Source: Paramecium sonneborni (lineage: Eukaryota; Ciliophora; Oligohymenophorea; Peniculida; Parameciidae). Taken from it: 14,331 nucleotides of DNA. The stretch lies in NCBI GenBank assembly GCA_905182985.1, contig CAJJDN010000099.1:8377-22707 (forward strand). Direction: 5' to 3'. Position numbers and translations under genes: made by a program. The notes under the pieces were generated by a model that worked only from the letters and a program-made list of their open reading frames with translations, searched no databases and was not told the DNA's origin. This document shows, in pieces, positions 1 through 9,601 of this stretch (the stretch's first letter is position 1; every line of letters begins with the position of its first letter).

Positions 1-220
1 CATATTAGTAAGACTCATAAGCCTGTATGTTTTCATTCTCTTCTTATTTTCAAGATAAGTGGAAAGAGGATTTCGTACATTCATGTTTATACTTAAAATA
101 TGATATAAATACTAATCCGATTCAATCTATTTTTATTAAATGAAATAATTACCCAGTTCAAATTATTAATAAACAACCAATTAGGATGAAAATTATTAAA
201 TAGGTTTAATAAACTAGAAT
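1..220. other. Left flank, no assigned gene
   Basis: No recognisable gene. On the plus strand the first frame is open from base 1 to a TGA at 187-189 (62 codons in the ciliate code) and could be the tail of a gene entering from the left. Chance openness of this length is common in AT-rich DNA with one stop codon, and no family motif was seen. The segment ends where the first repeat begins. Confidence 0.3.
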
Positions 221-1556
221 AATATTTCATAAATGTTCCCATAGTGAAAACATGGCGAGTGAAATAACATTCACGTTAGTGCTCTTTAGAATAAATTCTC
301 TACTTTATCAATATTTTTAATTGAATTGTGTTTATAGAAAGTGAAAATTTTGAATGAAATAACAAAAAACTCATAATTAACTATGTTCTACTTACCCTGA
401 TAATCTATTTCAGTCAATTAAATAGTACTGCATAAAATAATTGATTACTATGCAAAATTTAATTTATCAAAATTGCTATAATCTAGAACTATGAAACTTT
501 AATTAGAGAATTATACTAGAAGTTTATTATAAATGAATTACAAAGTCAATAAGTTGTTATAATCTGTTTTTGGATTTAATGTTAAATGTAATTGATGAAA
601 TATAAACTTGAATATCTTAATTTTTTGGTAACTTTAAACTTCGTTTAATTTAATCAAAAAAGAGCCTAAAGTACTCCTTCCTAATATACTTAAAATCTAT
701 AATTTTTATAAAACTATCTAACTAATACTTAAAACACTAATTATTTTGTTCATTATATTTGATTGTTACATTTAAATATAAAATTTGGATTTTCAAAAAA
801 AAATTGTTATAATATCTTATTTTTATTTCCATTATTAACAATTGTGAAAGAAAATTTTTAATCTAATCCATTTGGATTTTTATATTACTTTTTTTTCTGA
901 TATATTAAAGATTTTAGGCAATAAATTATATATAACATAATTGATCTACAAATGATATTAATTTCTAATTTTAAACATTATCTAATCTGGAATTGTTATT
1001 AATATTTCTATCATTTCCAAATATTTGATAATAAGAAATTTAATTTTAATTCATAATAACTTTTTTTTCTGCATCATTAACAGTACAAGAAGAATTTATA
1101 GTAATTTATGTTTTTTTTTGAGTCTATTTATTTTCAAGAGATGATATGATATTTCATCAGTAGACTGGCTTCATACAACAATATAAAGTTTTGATATCAC
1201 CATTTAAGTGAATAAATCTCCTAATTCCAAATGTTTTGCCTTCTAACCAAGATCTATTTAAAACTTTCTAAAATAACCCTTCATAGATAGATCTACAAGA
1301 TGATGTAGAGCAGTGCTAGCTATGGAAGGTTGCTTTAGTATTACTTGGAAGGAGATTTATTCCTAAAATAATACAGTAATTAGTATTGCCGATGAGTAAA
1401 TAGGAATCCGTATGAATTAGAAGGAGTTTATGAAAAAATTCACATTTCTTTCTAAAACCAAAAGTTATGCTTTGCTAAATGTAAAATAGTTATACCAAAA
1501 ATTGCACAATTTAAAATCATAGATACATAAGGCAAAACATAATTTTATATTGTTAT
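221..1556 (+). repeat. Direct repeat 1, copy A, ending at an N
   Basis: This 1336-base segment matches 1558-2859 in the same orientation and ends exactly at the N at 1557. The copies differ by scattered substitutions, one-base changes in A/T runs and several indels. Copy A carries extra sequence at about 740-765 (26 nt) and 1197-1213 (17 nt), and an extra 5 nt near 985; copy B has an extra 5 nt near 1577 and 11 nt near 2343. Both copies start with the same bases (aatatttcataaatgtt). The arrangement is most simply two versions of one locus placed end to end. Confidence 0.93.
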
Positions 1557-1557
1557 N
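1557..1557. other. Assembly gap marker (single N)
   Basis: A lone N sits precisely between the end of repeat copy A and the start of copy B. It marks a scaffold join, not a real base ambiguity inside continuous sequence, because both flanking copies break off at it. Confidence 0.9.
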
Positions 1558-2859
1558 AATATTTCATAAATGTTCGATTGCCATAGTGAAAACATGGTGA
1601 GTGAAATAACATTCACGTTAGTGCTCTTTAGAATAAATTCTCTACTTTATCAATATTTTTAATTAAATTGTGTTTATAGAAAGTGAAAATTTTGAATGAA
1701 ATAACAAAAAACTCATAATTAACTATGTTCTACTTACCCTGATAATCTATTTCAGTCAATTAAATAGTACTGCATAAAATAATTGATTACTATGCAAAAT
1801 TTAATTTATCAAAATTGCTATAATCTAGAACTATGAAACTTTAATTAGAGAATTATACTAGTAGTTTATTATAAATGAATTACAAAGTCAATAAGTTGTT
1901 ATAATCTGTTTTTGGATTTAATGTTAAATGTAATTGATGAAATATAAACTTGAATATCTTAATTTTTTGGTAACTTTAAACTTCGTTTAATTTAATCAAA
2001 AAAGAGCCTAAAGTACTCCTTCCTAATATACTTAAAATCTTTAATTTTTATAAAACTATCTAACTAATACTTAAACACTATTACTTTTAAATATAAAATT
2101 TGGATTTTCAATAAAAAATTGTTATAATATCTTATTTTTATTTCCATTATTAACAATTGTGAAAGAAAATTTTTAATCTAATCCATTTGGATTTTTATAT
2201 TACTTTTCTTTCTGATATATTAAAGATTTTAGGCAATAAATTATACATAACATAATTGATCTACAAATGATATTAATTTCTAATTTTAAACATTATCTGG
2301 AATTGTTATTAATATTTCTATCATTTCCAAATATTTGATAATATTTATATTTTAAGAAATTTAATTTTAATTCATAATAACTTTTTTTTCTGCATCATTA
2401 ACAGTACAAGAAGAATTTATAGTAATTTATGTTTTTTTTGAGTCTATTTATTTTCAAGAGATGATATGATATTTCATCAGTAGACTGGCTTCATACAACA
2501 ATATAAAGTTTTGATAAAATCTCCTAATTCCAAATGTTTTGCCTTCTAACCAAGATCTATTTAAAACTTTCTAAAATAACCCTTCATAGATAGATCTACA
2601 AGATGATGTAGAGCAGTGCTAGCTATGGAAGGTTGCTTTAGTATTACTTGGAAGGAGATTTATTCCTAAAATAATACAGTAATTAGTATTGGCAATGAGT
2701 AAATAGGAATCCGTATGAATTAGAAGGGGTTTATGAAAAAATTCACATTTCTTTCTAAAACCAAAAGTTATGCTTTGCAAAATGTAAAATAGTTATACCA
2801 AAAATTGCACAATTTAAAATCATAGATACATAAGGCAAAACATAATTTTATATTGTTAT
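1558..2859 (+). repeat. Direct repeat 1, copy B, starting at an N
   Basis: Second, 1302-base version of 221-1556. It begins immediately after the N and runs into unique sequence at 2860. Its last 330 bases (about 2530-2859) match copy A with no indels and only a few substitutions, whereas the upstream part has several length differences. That contrast suggests the 3' part is, or recently was, under more constraint than the AT-rich 5' part. Confidence 0.93.
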
Positions 2860-2951
2860 AATCAATACAAGGACATAAAACCACCAATTGGGTATATAAA
2901 TCATTTTCCCATCAAATTTAAACAATTTTTGTCATATCTAAACATTTTTGA
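2625..2951 (+). CDS. Candidate small ORF (ciliate code), uncertain
   Basis: In the ciliate code this frame is open for 108 codons from ATG (MEGCFSITWKEIYS) to TGA at 2949-2951. It is Lys/Gln/Ser-rich with no recognised domain. The same frame starts at 1322 in copy A and runs open into the N at 1557. Copies differ here at only four bases, and in this frame the changes alter the amino acid. A rival reading joins the frame ending near 2698 to the frame starting near 2724 through a 25-nt GTA...TAG intron (2699-2723); in that reading two of the three changed codons are synonymous. A minus-strand frame is open as well. I cannot decide which, if any, is the real gene; no family is recognised. Confidence 0.22.
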
Positions 2952-3256
2952 TCTGATTAAAATATTAAATATTCATTTATTTAACACTTTATAGTGTAGG
3001 TATTTATAGTAATAGATCAGTAGGAGTTTATTTAATTGATTTGCTTAATATAAAGTCTTCTAAAGATGTTAATAATTATGGACATCAATGAAACTTTATT
3101 ACAGGGGTAAGAGATATTATTATGAATTGCAAAGAATACATATTAAACAGCTGAATATAAAATATAATACCAATTTTATTTGGTTTCTGCTTTTTTTTCA
3201 TCACTTTCAAATAACCTGATCAAATCAAAGAGTTAAAATAACAGATATGCAATTGA
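2952..3256. other. AT-rich stretch, no assigned gene
   Basis: No gene recognised. Short coding-like runs occur on the plus strand between about 2995 and 3170 but are interrupted by TGA, including one in the context GHQ-stop-NFITG near 3089. No family motif, tRNA or repeat was seen. Confidence 0.35.
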
Positions 3257-3760
3257 TCTAAAAAGATATCATTTTTAAGCCATTATTAATTTATAAAGGA
3301 AAGTAATTATGTCTCCTAAATTTTTTTCAAGTAAATTACTTTTTTAGTTTTGTTTGATAAATAATTCAGTTATTTTCTTAAAATCCTTCTAGATTCTTCA
3401 GTAATAATTCTTTTGAAAACTTACAACATATCTCTAAATAACTAATTATAGGAATATATGGTATTTAAGAAGTAATCAGAAATATTAATAAGAGTACTTA
3501 TTTAAAAACATAAAAATGTTTCTTAGATTAAGAAATTATCTTCTTATATCAAGAAATTAATTGAATTTTTTATTTATTTAATAGATTTAGGAAATTGGTT
3601 ATGGTAATAGATTTATTTATTTTGTTTAAAATTGCAGTAAGGTGGATAAAATAACTATAATAATGATTAAATTCAGATCAAGCTTGAATAGCATCAACTA
3701 TTTCTTAATCATATCTTATTTTATCAAATCATTTTTTTTCAACTATCTCTTTAAAGATGA
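3257..3760 (+). CDS. Long ciliate-code open frame of unknown nature
   Basis: After a TGA at 3254-3256 this frame stays open for 167 codons to TGA at 3758-3760; the first ATG is at 3458, leaving 100 codons (MVFKKQSEILIRVLIQKHKN). The translation is rich in Leu, Ile, Gln and Lys, with a short Gly/Asn/Gln-rich patch (GGQNNYNNDQ) near the end. No domain or family is recognised, and no clear intron or signal peptide is visible. It converges on the DHHC relic on the other strand, whose stop lies 45 bases away. Length is the only real argument for coding; the codons and composition would also fit random AT-rich sequence. Confidence 0.25.
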
Positions 3761-3804
3761 AAAGAATTTTAGTTCTTTCTCATTTACTATGCGTGGAAGC
3801 CTTT

Positions 3805-4473
3805 TCAAAATTTTTGAGTTATAAGTAAATCAAAAACTAACAGTATGCAAATTCCAAATGGAATCATCAAAATAATGATAAGAATTTGCTGAATTTTTTG
3901 AACTGTTGTTGCAATGAGTATAACGAAACATAAAAATTCTATTTCAAAGGAAATTGCTGCCATAGTAAGTGCTGTAATGAAGGATCTGAAGTATGCATAA
4001 TTTTTTTTGCCTATGTAATTTTTAATAAAAGGACACATCAATACAATTATCACATTCTGCACAATGGTTAAAAAGAGATTGTTTCTTAATCATGCAAGTT
4101 ACATAGATTTTTAACAAAATAATTCGCATTATCAGCTTCAATTAAATGGTATTAATTGTATTAGATTTTCATCCCTCGTTTTTTCTATGATTTCTTTTCT
4201 AGGTATAATTCCCTGTATATTATAAATGGTATAAATTACTGGATCAGTGAACTATGTTAAAAATAGAAGGAGCACACAACTAAAATACATGACATATGAT
4301 ATGATTGGAAGAGAAGGATGCAAAACAATCCAAATCTATTGTGATATATAGACAATGAATGGAGCTCTTGTAAATTGCTCTTTATCCTGTCATTAATCTA
4401 CCTCGACATAAGAATTTGTTGTTAGATGCCATATTTAATATAAGTGCACTAGTTATTATTTATTTTAATTCAT
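3805..4473 (-). pseudogene. DHHC protein S-acyltransferase (palmitoyltransferase) pseudogene
   Basis: DHHC enzymes are membrane proteins that attach palmitate to cysteines of other proteins. Reading the minus strand in the ciliate code, the family landmarks appear in the right order but in different frames: LYQIW just after ATG at 4471-4473, NNKFLCRGRLMTG (4387-4430), GIIPRKEIIEKTRDENL before the cysteine-rich domain (4141-4245), HCAECDNCIDV (about 4040-4070), then CPFIKNYIGKKNYAYF and two hydrophobic segments (3805-4035). The residues that give the family its name are missing: IDV runs straight to the final Cys, so Phe-Asp-His-His has been deleted with a frame change near 4036. Several further frameshifts separate the blocks. 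The last block ends at TGA 3805-3807; a possible remnant continues to about 3740. Clearly a dead gene of a once standard DHHC protein. Confidence 0.85.
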
Positions 4474-4902
4474 AGGGAAATTAAGTATTAAAAATTGAAA
4501 TTTAAAATCACTAAGGCATCTTCTAGTTTTAAGAAAAGGGTCTATAATATTCTTAAAATATCCTCTCTGAATTTTTAACAGATAAAGGTTTTCTAAAATA
4601 ATGAGAACCTGATTTAATAAAAGGTTATTTTAGGAGAGGTTTTTCTTAACATCCTTCATTATAAATATATAGACATCCTGAATGTCAAAATATAAGAATA
4701 TAACTAAACCAGTCATAACAGGATTATGTTCAAGATTCTGATTAACTAATTAATCTTTTCTATTAATATTTACACACTCATCCCTATTTATGTAACATTA
4801 ATTAGGCAAAGCTAAATAAATCATAAGATCATCTTAAAGTTTATTGAATTCGTTATTTATTTAAGTTGTTTAAGCAGCAATATGATTAACACAATTATCC
4901 AT
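4390..4902 (-). pseudogene. Coding-like open frame of unknown family
   Basis: From ATG at 4900-4902 the minus strand is open for 170 codons (MDNCVNHIAAQTTQINNEFN at the start) to TGA at 4390-4392. The first 60 residues look like ordinary coding sequence, hydrophilic with Gln, Asn and Asp; the later part is Leu/Ile-rich (about residues 75-140). The frame then runs into the start of the DHHC relic (its ATG at 4473 is in the same frame), so the last 28 codons belong to that gene. The upstream neighbour block (4917 on) reads in another frame, suggesting this is the 3' piece of a larger decayed gene. The stretch YIFIMKDVKKNL vaguely recalls a kinase hinge, but no catalytic motif follows, so I do not call it one. 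Confidence 0.4.
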
Positions 4903-4916
4903 GTATATTCTCAATG

Positions 4917-5406
4917 TCATCTTTACTCTTGATATTTATAATTAAACAAGTGCTGATAATCATTTTTAAAATCCAGCTCTTGCTACTTAAGAAATGATGA
5001 TACAATATAAAAACACTAAACAACATCGAGATTTAAAAATAAATTAATCTTTATAGAAATCTATTGTAAACTTAATTTCATTATAATTAACGAATATAGA
5101 TTTATCAATTTATGTATAATATGCACTAAGAAAAGCATTTTCAATTTAATAGAGAAATTTTTCTCTTATTATAAGTAATCACCTACCACTATTAATCACT
5201 ACTTAAAGAAAGTAATTTTCCTTTATACAATTACTTTTGATTTGATCATTCGCGAATAAATGTTTTAATCTTTTGTATATCTCTGCTTGTTATATAAATT
5301 GAGAATCATAAATATTTAATTTTAAGTCCTTTAGTGCATTAAGAACAGGAGTATTGACTTGGGATCCAGAATTATCATTTATCAATTGTTTTAATTTTGT
5401 AATCAT
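4917..5406 (-). pseudogene. Broken coding block of unknown family
   Basis: Two adjoining pieces read convincingly on the minus strand. One starts at ATG 5404-5406 (MITKLKQLINDNSGSQVNTP), passes an alternating helix-like stretch (QQAEIYKRLKHLFANDQIK), meets an in-frame TGA at 5179-5181, and stays open in the same frame with FLYQIENAFLSAYYTQIDKS to about 4985. The other, one frame over, gives LKQQELDFKNDYQHLFNYKY before TGA at 4917-4919. Composition is typical of a soluble, helical protein. No catalytic or binding motif is recognised. The block sits between other broken blocks on the same strand and is probably part of one large dead gene spanning about 4.5-6.5 kb. Confidence 0.45.
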
Positions 5407-5447
5407 ATGTATATTTATATTTTCTGTTTAAGTACATTTATATATAA

Positions 5448-5940
5448 TCAATTGACAAAGAGTATGTATTTGCTCAATTGTTTATGATTTAATGCATTTG
5501 CTATATATTCGAAATTATATGAAGAATAATAATATTCATAATTACACACTTAATCTAAATCATCTTCATTATTTTCCTATTATGATATTATTGAACCTAT
5601 TTAACCATTCCTGAAACTCCCAATCAAGATTTAATATTTAAAAAATAACTTAAATTTGTTTATTTAAAAGTCTAACAACTAGAAGTATCCTATCCTTAAT
5701 TATAACTTTTTGGAGCATTAAAAGTTCCATGTTTTTATTACAAAGATTAAAGAGATGATCTATTTTCTTAAAAATCATTTAAAATATATATCTTTATTTT
5801 AATTCACATTTTATACTTTTACTTATTATAAATATTATCAAATTGAGTATAGAATTTTCAAAATTGCTTACATTTCCTTAAAATCTAACCATGACTACAT
5901 TCGTTAAATCAACTTCAAGAGGTATTTGATTTATTACAAC
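5448..5940 (-). pseudogene. Broken coding blocks of unknown family
   Basis: Two overlapping minus-strand frames. One is open for 124 codons from about 5940 (VVINQIPLEVDLTNVVMVRF) through KKIDHLFNLCNKNMELLM and ILNLDWEFQEWLNRF to TGA at 5566-5568. The other begins near 5610 and gives an acidic, coding-like run (QENNEDDLDQVCNYEYYYSS) followed by FEYIANALNHKQLSKYILFV before TGA at 5448-5450. A one-base shift near 5590 would connect them. No known domain is visible. The position and orientation match the blocks on either side. Confidence 0.42.
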
Positions 5941-6170
5941 AAAACTGATAGCACTAATGCATACAAGGTTTTTATTTATTAGAGATTTTATTCTATTCAT
6001 TATCTCTATAAATTCTACATCTATGAGTTGGTTCAGATTCATTATGTAATAGGATTAATTCTTTAAAATTTGATACATAAAACATGATTACATTTATGGA
6101 AGGTGTAATTATTATCACCACAACAATGAAAATGAATTTTATGATTGTCTTTCAACATGCAAAATTTCTG
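5915..6170 (-). pseudogene. Cys/His-rich (zinc-binding-like) relic
   Basis: Two consecutive minus-strand frames are unusually rich in Cys and His. The upstream one (about 6050-6170) holds CMLKDNHKIHFHCCGDNNYT followed by FHKCNHVLC and ends at TGA near 6046. The next (5915-6049) holds EPTHRCRIYRDNEQ and KPCMHQCYQFCCNKSNT and ends at TGA 5915-5917. The spacing of C and H pairs suggests metal-binding repeats like those of large ciliate proteins with repeated CxxxH/HxCxxxC units. I infer zinc binding only from this pattern; the family is not identified. A one-base shift separates the two halves, so the domain is broken. Confidence 0.4.
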
Positions 6171-6480
6171 AAAATTAGAGTTATACATTTTTATTTAACA
6201 CTAAAAAATCATTCAAATCAATAAACTCAATTAAAGATTCACTTATGCACTTCAATTAAATAGGACATTATATTTAACAATAAAAATACTAAATTAGAAT
6301 TTAATTATAGGCTAATATTTTATTACCAATACATTGAGCTACATTTTCCTTCATTATAAAGTATAATTTATCCATCAATTAATTTTAAAATTCTAAGATT
6401 GTCCCATTCTAATAGACAGCACTGTTAAGTTTCTGATAGATTTGAAAGGAATTATTTAGAAAATGGCAATTTTTTTAGTA
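6115..6480 (-). pseudogene. Upstream coding-like block of the same relic
   Basis: The minus-strand frame from ATG at 6373-6375 to TGA at 6115-6117 (86 codons) contains MKENVAQCIGNKILAYNQ, CPIQLKCISESLIEFIDLND and FLVLNKN; upstream of the ATG the same frame stays open to about 6480 (IYQKLNSAVYQNGTILEFQN). It overlaps the Cys/His block in another frame at its 3' end. It may be the amino-terminal part of the decayed gene on this strand or a separate relic. A second minus-strand frame is open over the same bases, which lowers confidence. Confidence 0.3.
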
Positions 6481-6740
6481 AAACATAAACAATTCTTATC
6501 TTATATTTGTTTATAAATCTAGTTATAACATTTCAATATCAATAGATTCAATTTTATCTCAAAGTAGATATTTTTATATATTTTCATTAAGGTAAACACT
6601 TTTCTAATATTTATTTGTCTATCTTCCAAAACTAATAATATGCGATATCAAATAAATAGTAATAAAGTAACCAAAAATAGTCGTTAAAATGGTAAGAATT
6701 ATAAATAAATAGAAATTTAGTAACCATCAATTTCTATTGT

Positions 6741-8170
6741 ATTTCCATTATTTGTGATTTAATATATTATCCATTACAAAGATTTTATATATTTATCGAG
6801 ATAATTGTAATCTAATAATCTATTTACAGATATAAAATTACTAATCTTCAAAGAATTTTGTATGAATCGTTGTAATTATATGTATAATCAACAATGGTAT
6901 TACATTATTCAAAATACTCGATTTAATACATGAGTTTTAGTTGAAAAACAAAAATTCCAATTTAAAATCTATTAAAAATGATGAAATATTATTTCTGTTA
7001 AATAAAAATGAAAATCTATTACAAAAAATCATATAAATATCTGTAATATATAGTCTTTAGATTCTAAATAATATTAATAGAACTAATTTAATATTATTAT
7101 ATCACTAAATTTAAGATACAAGTTATGAGATGAAATAACCCATTGATTAGATATTAATGTCCTATATGCCATCTATTTTCTGTATATAATTCTTAAATGT
7201 AAACACCTATAAAATAATAGCTTAGACTCTATAAGTGCGAATCCAACCAACTTGAAGATATAATTTAGGAATATTATACCATATAGCGACTGTAACAATT
7301 TGAGAAGACGGATTGAAAGGATAAACTTTTTGATTAATATTAAAAGCTTTTCACATCAAATTAGTTTACTTTAATTTTTTTGGTTATCCAGACATTAACT
7401 TACTTAAAAACTTTATGATATAGAACCATCTTTTAGGCCACTAAATCAAAATAAAATAATTATATCCAAGGGATTCTTTAATTTTCAGATTAGGTGATGA
7501 GTCTCTTTTTATCTATTGTGTTTATTTGATAATTGCAATTTCAACTTAATCACTAAACTTTCTATTATTAAGTAAGAGTTTTCTTTCCACTGGTATATTA
7601 CATTTCAATTTGAAATAGTTTTAATGATTTATAATTTCCTTCTACTTCATCAATTCTATTGATTTCTCACTTTTTCAAGACTTTCTTTATGTTCACTTTT
7701 TTATAATAAATTTGGATCTTCAAAATCAACTTTATTTTGTATTTCTAATTTAAAAGCTGGAGAATCATACTAAATTAGACGAGGAACAGTTAGGTTATGA
7801 TTATTATGAAGAATTTTGAGAGTTAGATTAATAAAATTACTAAGCAAACATTAATTTAAAAATTAAATAATAACAAATAATTATTTTTTTGCATTTATCC
7901 AAAGTTATGAATATCATTGAATTGATCTTACTCTTAGAATAAAAATTCTTCGATATAAAATTGTTAACTCAAATATTATTCTTGGAGTTAATTATTTTCA
8001 TTTATAAGATCTTGCAATTTCTTTGTTAGGATATTGATTTGATCTTAAAACTAATCCATATTAACTTAAAATTATATTGCTTATTAAATTTTTTAGTTTT
8101 ATAATTACTACATAAGAAAATGGAATAAAATACAATTAATTGTGATTCCATAATATTGTTTTTTCTAGTA
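6741..8170 (+). repeat. Direct repeat 2, copy A, ending at an N
   Basis: This 1430-base segment is repeated at 8172-9601 with a constant offset of 1431 and no indels that I could find; the only difference noticed is G at 8168 against A at 9599, two bases before the N. Such perfect identity over AT-rich, apparently decaying sequence is not expected for an old duplication. Confidence 0.95.
7102..7851 (-). pseudogene. Gene relic of unknown family, copy A
   Basis: The minus strand starts with ATG at 7849-7851 and a Gln/Ser/Asn-rich leader written largely with TAA/TAG (MFAQQFYQSNSQNSS). The frame closes at TGA, but shifting by one base continues as YDSPAFKLEIQNKVDFEDPN and KSEHKESLEKVRNQ, stops at tandem TGA TGA (7647-7652), shifts again to RIDEVEGNYKSLKLFQIEMQ and TSGKKTLTQQQKV, and shifts once more to DQVEIAIIKQTQQIKRDSSP and ESLGYNYFILIQWPKRWF. 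After an in-frame TGA at 7351-7353 a last block (VYPFNPSSQIVTVAIWYNIP, QVGWIRTYRVQ) reaches TGA 7102-7104. The blocks are in plausible order for one protein of about 245 residues; at least three frameshifts and two internal stops disable it. Family not recognised; charged helical middle, more hydrophobic C-terminal part. Confidence 0.5.
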
Positions 8171-8171
8171 N
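8171..8171. other. Assembly gap marker (single N)
   Basis: Second lone N, placed exactly between the end of repeat 2 copy A and the start of copy B, the same arrangement as at 1557. Confidence 0.9.
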
Positions 8172-9601
8172 ATTTCCATTATTTGTGATTTAATATATTA
8201 TCCATTACAAAGATTTTATATATTTATCGAGATAATTGTAATCTAATAATCTATTTACAGATATAAAATTACTAATCTTCAAAGAATTTTGTATGAATCG
8301 TTGTAATTATATGTATAATCAACAATGGTATTACATTATTCAAAATACTCGATTTAATACATGAGTTTTAGTTGAAAAACAAAAATTCCAATTTAAAATC
8401 TATTAAAAATGATGAAATATTATTTCTGTTAAATAAAAATGAAAATCTATTACAAAAAATCATATAAATATCTGTAATATATAGTCTTTAGATTCTAAAT
8501 AATATTAATAGAACTAATTTAATATTATTATATCACTAAATTTAAGATACAAGTTATGAGATGAAATAACCCATTGATTAGATATTAATGTCCTATATGC
8601 CATCTATTTTCTGTATATAATTCTTAAATGTAAACACCTATAAAATAATAGCTTAGACTCTATAAGTGCGAATCCAACCAACTTGAAGATATAATTTAGG
8701 AATATTATACCATATAGCGACTGTAACAATTTGAGAAGACGGATTGAAAGGATAAACTTTTTGATTAATATTAAAAGCTTTTCACATCAAATTAGTTTAC
8801 TTTAATTTTTTTGGTTATCCAGACATTAACTTACTTAAAAACTTTATGATATAGAACCATCTTTTAGGCCACTAAATCAAAATAAAATAATTATATCCAA
8901 GGGATTCTTTAATTTTCAGATTAGGTGATGAGTCTCTTTTTATCTATTGTGTTTATTTGATAATTGCAATTTCAACTTAATCACTAAACTTTCTATTATT
9001 AAGTAAGAGTTTTCTTTCCACTGGTATATTACATTTCAATTTGAAATAGTTTTAATGATTTATAATTTCCTTCTACTTCATCAATTCTATTGATTTCTCA
9101 CTTTTTCAAGACTTTCTTTATGTTCACTTTTTTATAATAAATTTGGATCTTCAAAATCAACTTTATTTTGTATTTCTAATTTAAAAGCTGGAGAATCATA
9201 CTAAATTAGACGAGGAACAGTTAGGTTATGATTATTATGAAGAATTTTGAGAGTTAGATTAATAAAATTACTAAGCAAACATTAATTTAAAAATTAAATA
9301 ATAACAAATAATTATTTTTTTGCATTTATCCAAAGTTATGAATATCATTGAATTGATCTTACTCTTAGAATAAAAATTCTTCGATATAAAATTGTTAACT
9401 CAAATATTATTCTTGGAGTTAATTATTTTCATTTATAAGATCTTGCAATTTCTTTGTTAGGATATTGATTTGATCTTAAAACTAATCCATATTAACTTAA
9501 AATTATATTGCTTATTAAATTTTTTAGTTTTATAATTACTACATAAGAAAATGGAATAAAATACAATTAATTGTGATTCCATAATATTGTTTTTTCTAAT
9601 A
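8172..9601 (+). repeat. Direct repeat 2, copy B, starting at an N
   Basis: Starts directly after the N with the same bases as 6741 (atttccattatttgtgattt) and runs 1430 bases before unique sequence begins at 9602. Identity with copy A is essentially complete. Most likely the left end of a contig that overlaps the right end of the previous one and should have been merged with it. Confidence 0.95.
8533..9282 (-). pseudogene. Gene relic of unknown family, copy B
   Basis: Base-for-base repeat of the relic at 7102-7851, with the same start (ATG 9280-9282), the same frameshifts and the same internal stops, including the TGA equivalent to 7351-7353 at 8782-8784. Because the disabling changes are shared exactly, this is either the same locus assembled twice or a duplication made after the gene died. 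This copy keeps its natural upstream flank (9283 onward, into unique sequence at 9602), so it is the better copy for finding the promoter side. Confidence 0.5.

Noticed and set aside
740..765. 26-nt segment present in repeat copy A only, the size of the shortest common Paramecium internal eliminated sequences
   Set aside because: Excision between flanking TA dinucleotides (738-739 and 767-768) does not reproduce the copy B sequence; the actual difference is 26 nt without a TA at the right boundary, so it is an ordinary indel.
1197..1213. 17-nt insertion in copy A with TA at both sides, considered as an eliminated element
   Set aside because: Too short for a known IES, and TA-to-TA excision leaves one A fewer than copy B has.
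3642..3824. 60-codon plus-strand ORF in the standard code
   Set aside because: Hydrophobic, Phe/Ser/Lys-rich translation with no motif; it overlaps a longer ciliate-code frame and lies at the end of the DHHC relic, so it is a chance frame.
4560..4760. Protein-kinase-like reading of the 4390-4902 frame (YIFIMKDVKKNL then ILENLYLLKIQRGYF)
   Set aside because: Only a loose resemblance to a hinge and catalytic loop; no HRD, DFG or glycine loop can be found around it.
7840..8170. Long Leu/Ile-rich plus-strand open frame opposite and upstream of the repeat 2 relic
   Set aside because: Composition is what AT-rich DNA gives by chance with a single stop codon; no motif, and it overlaps no recognisable gene start.
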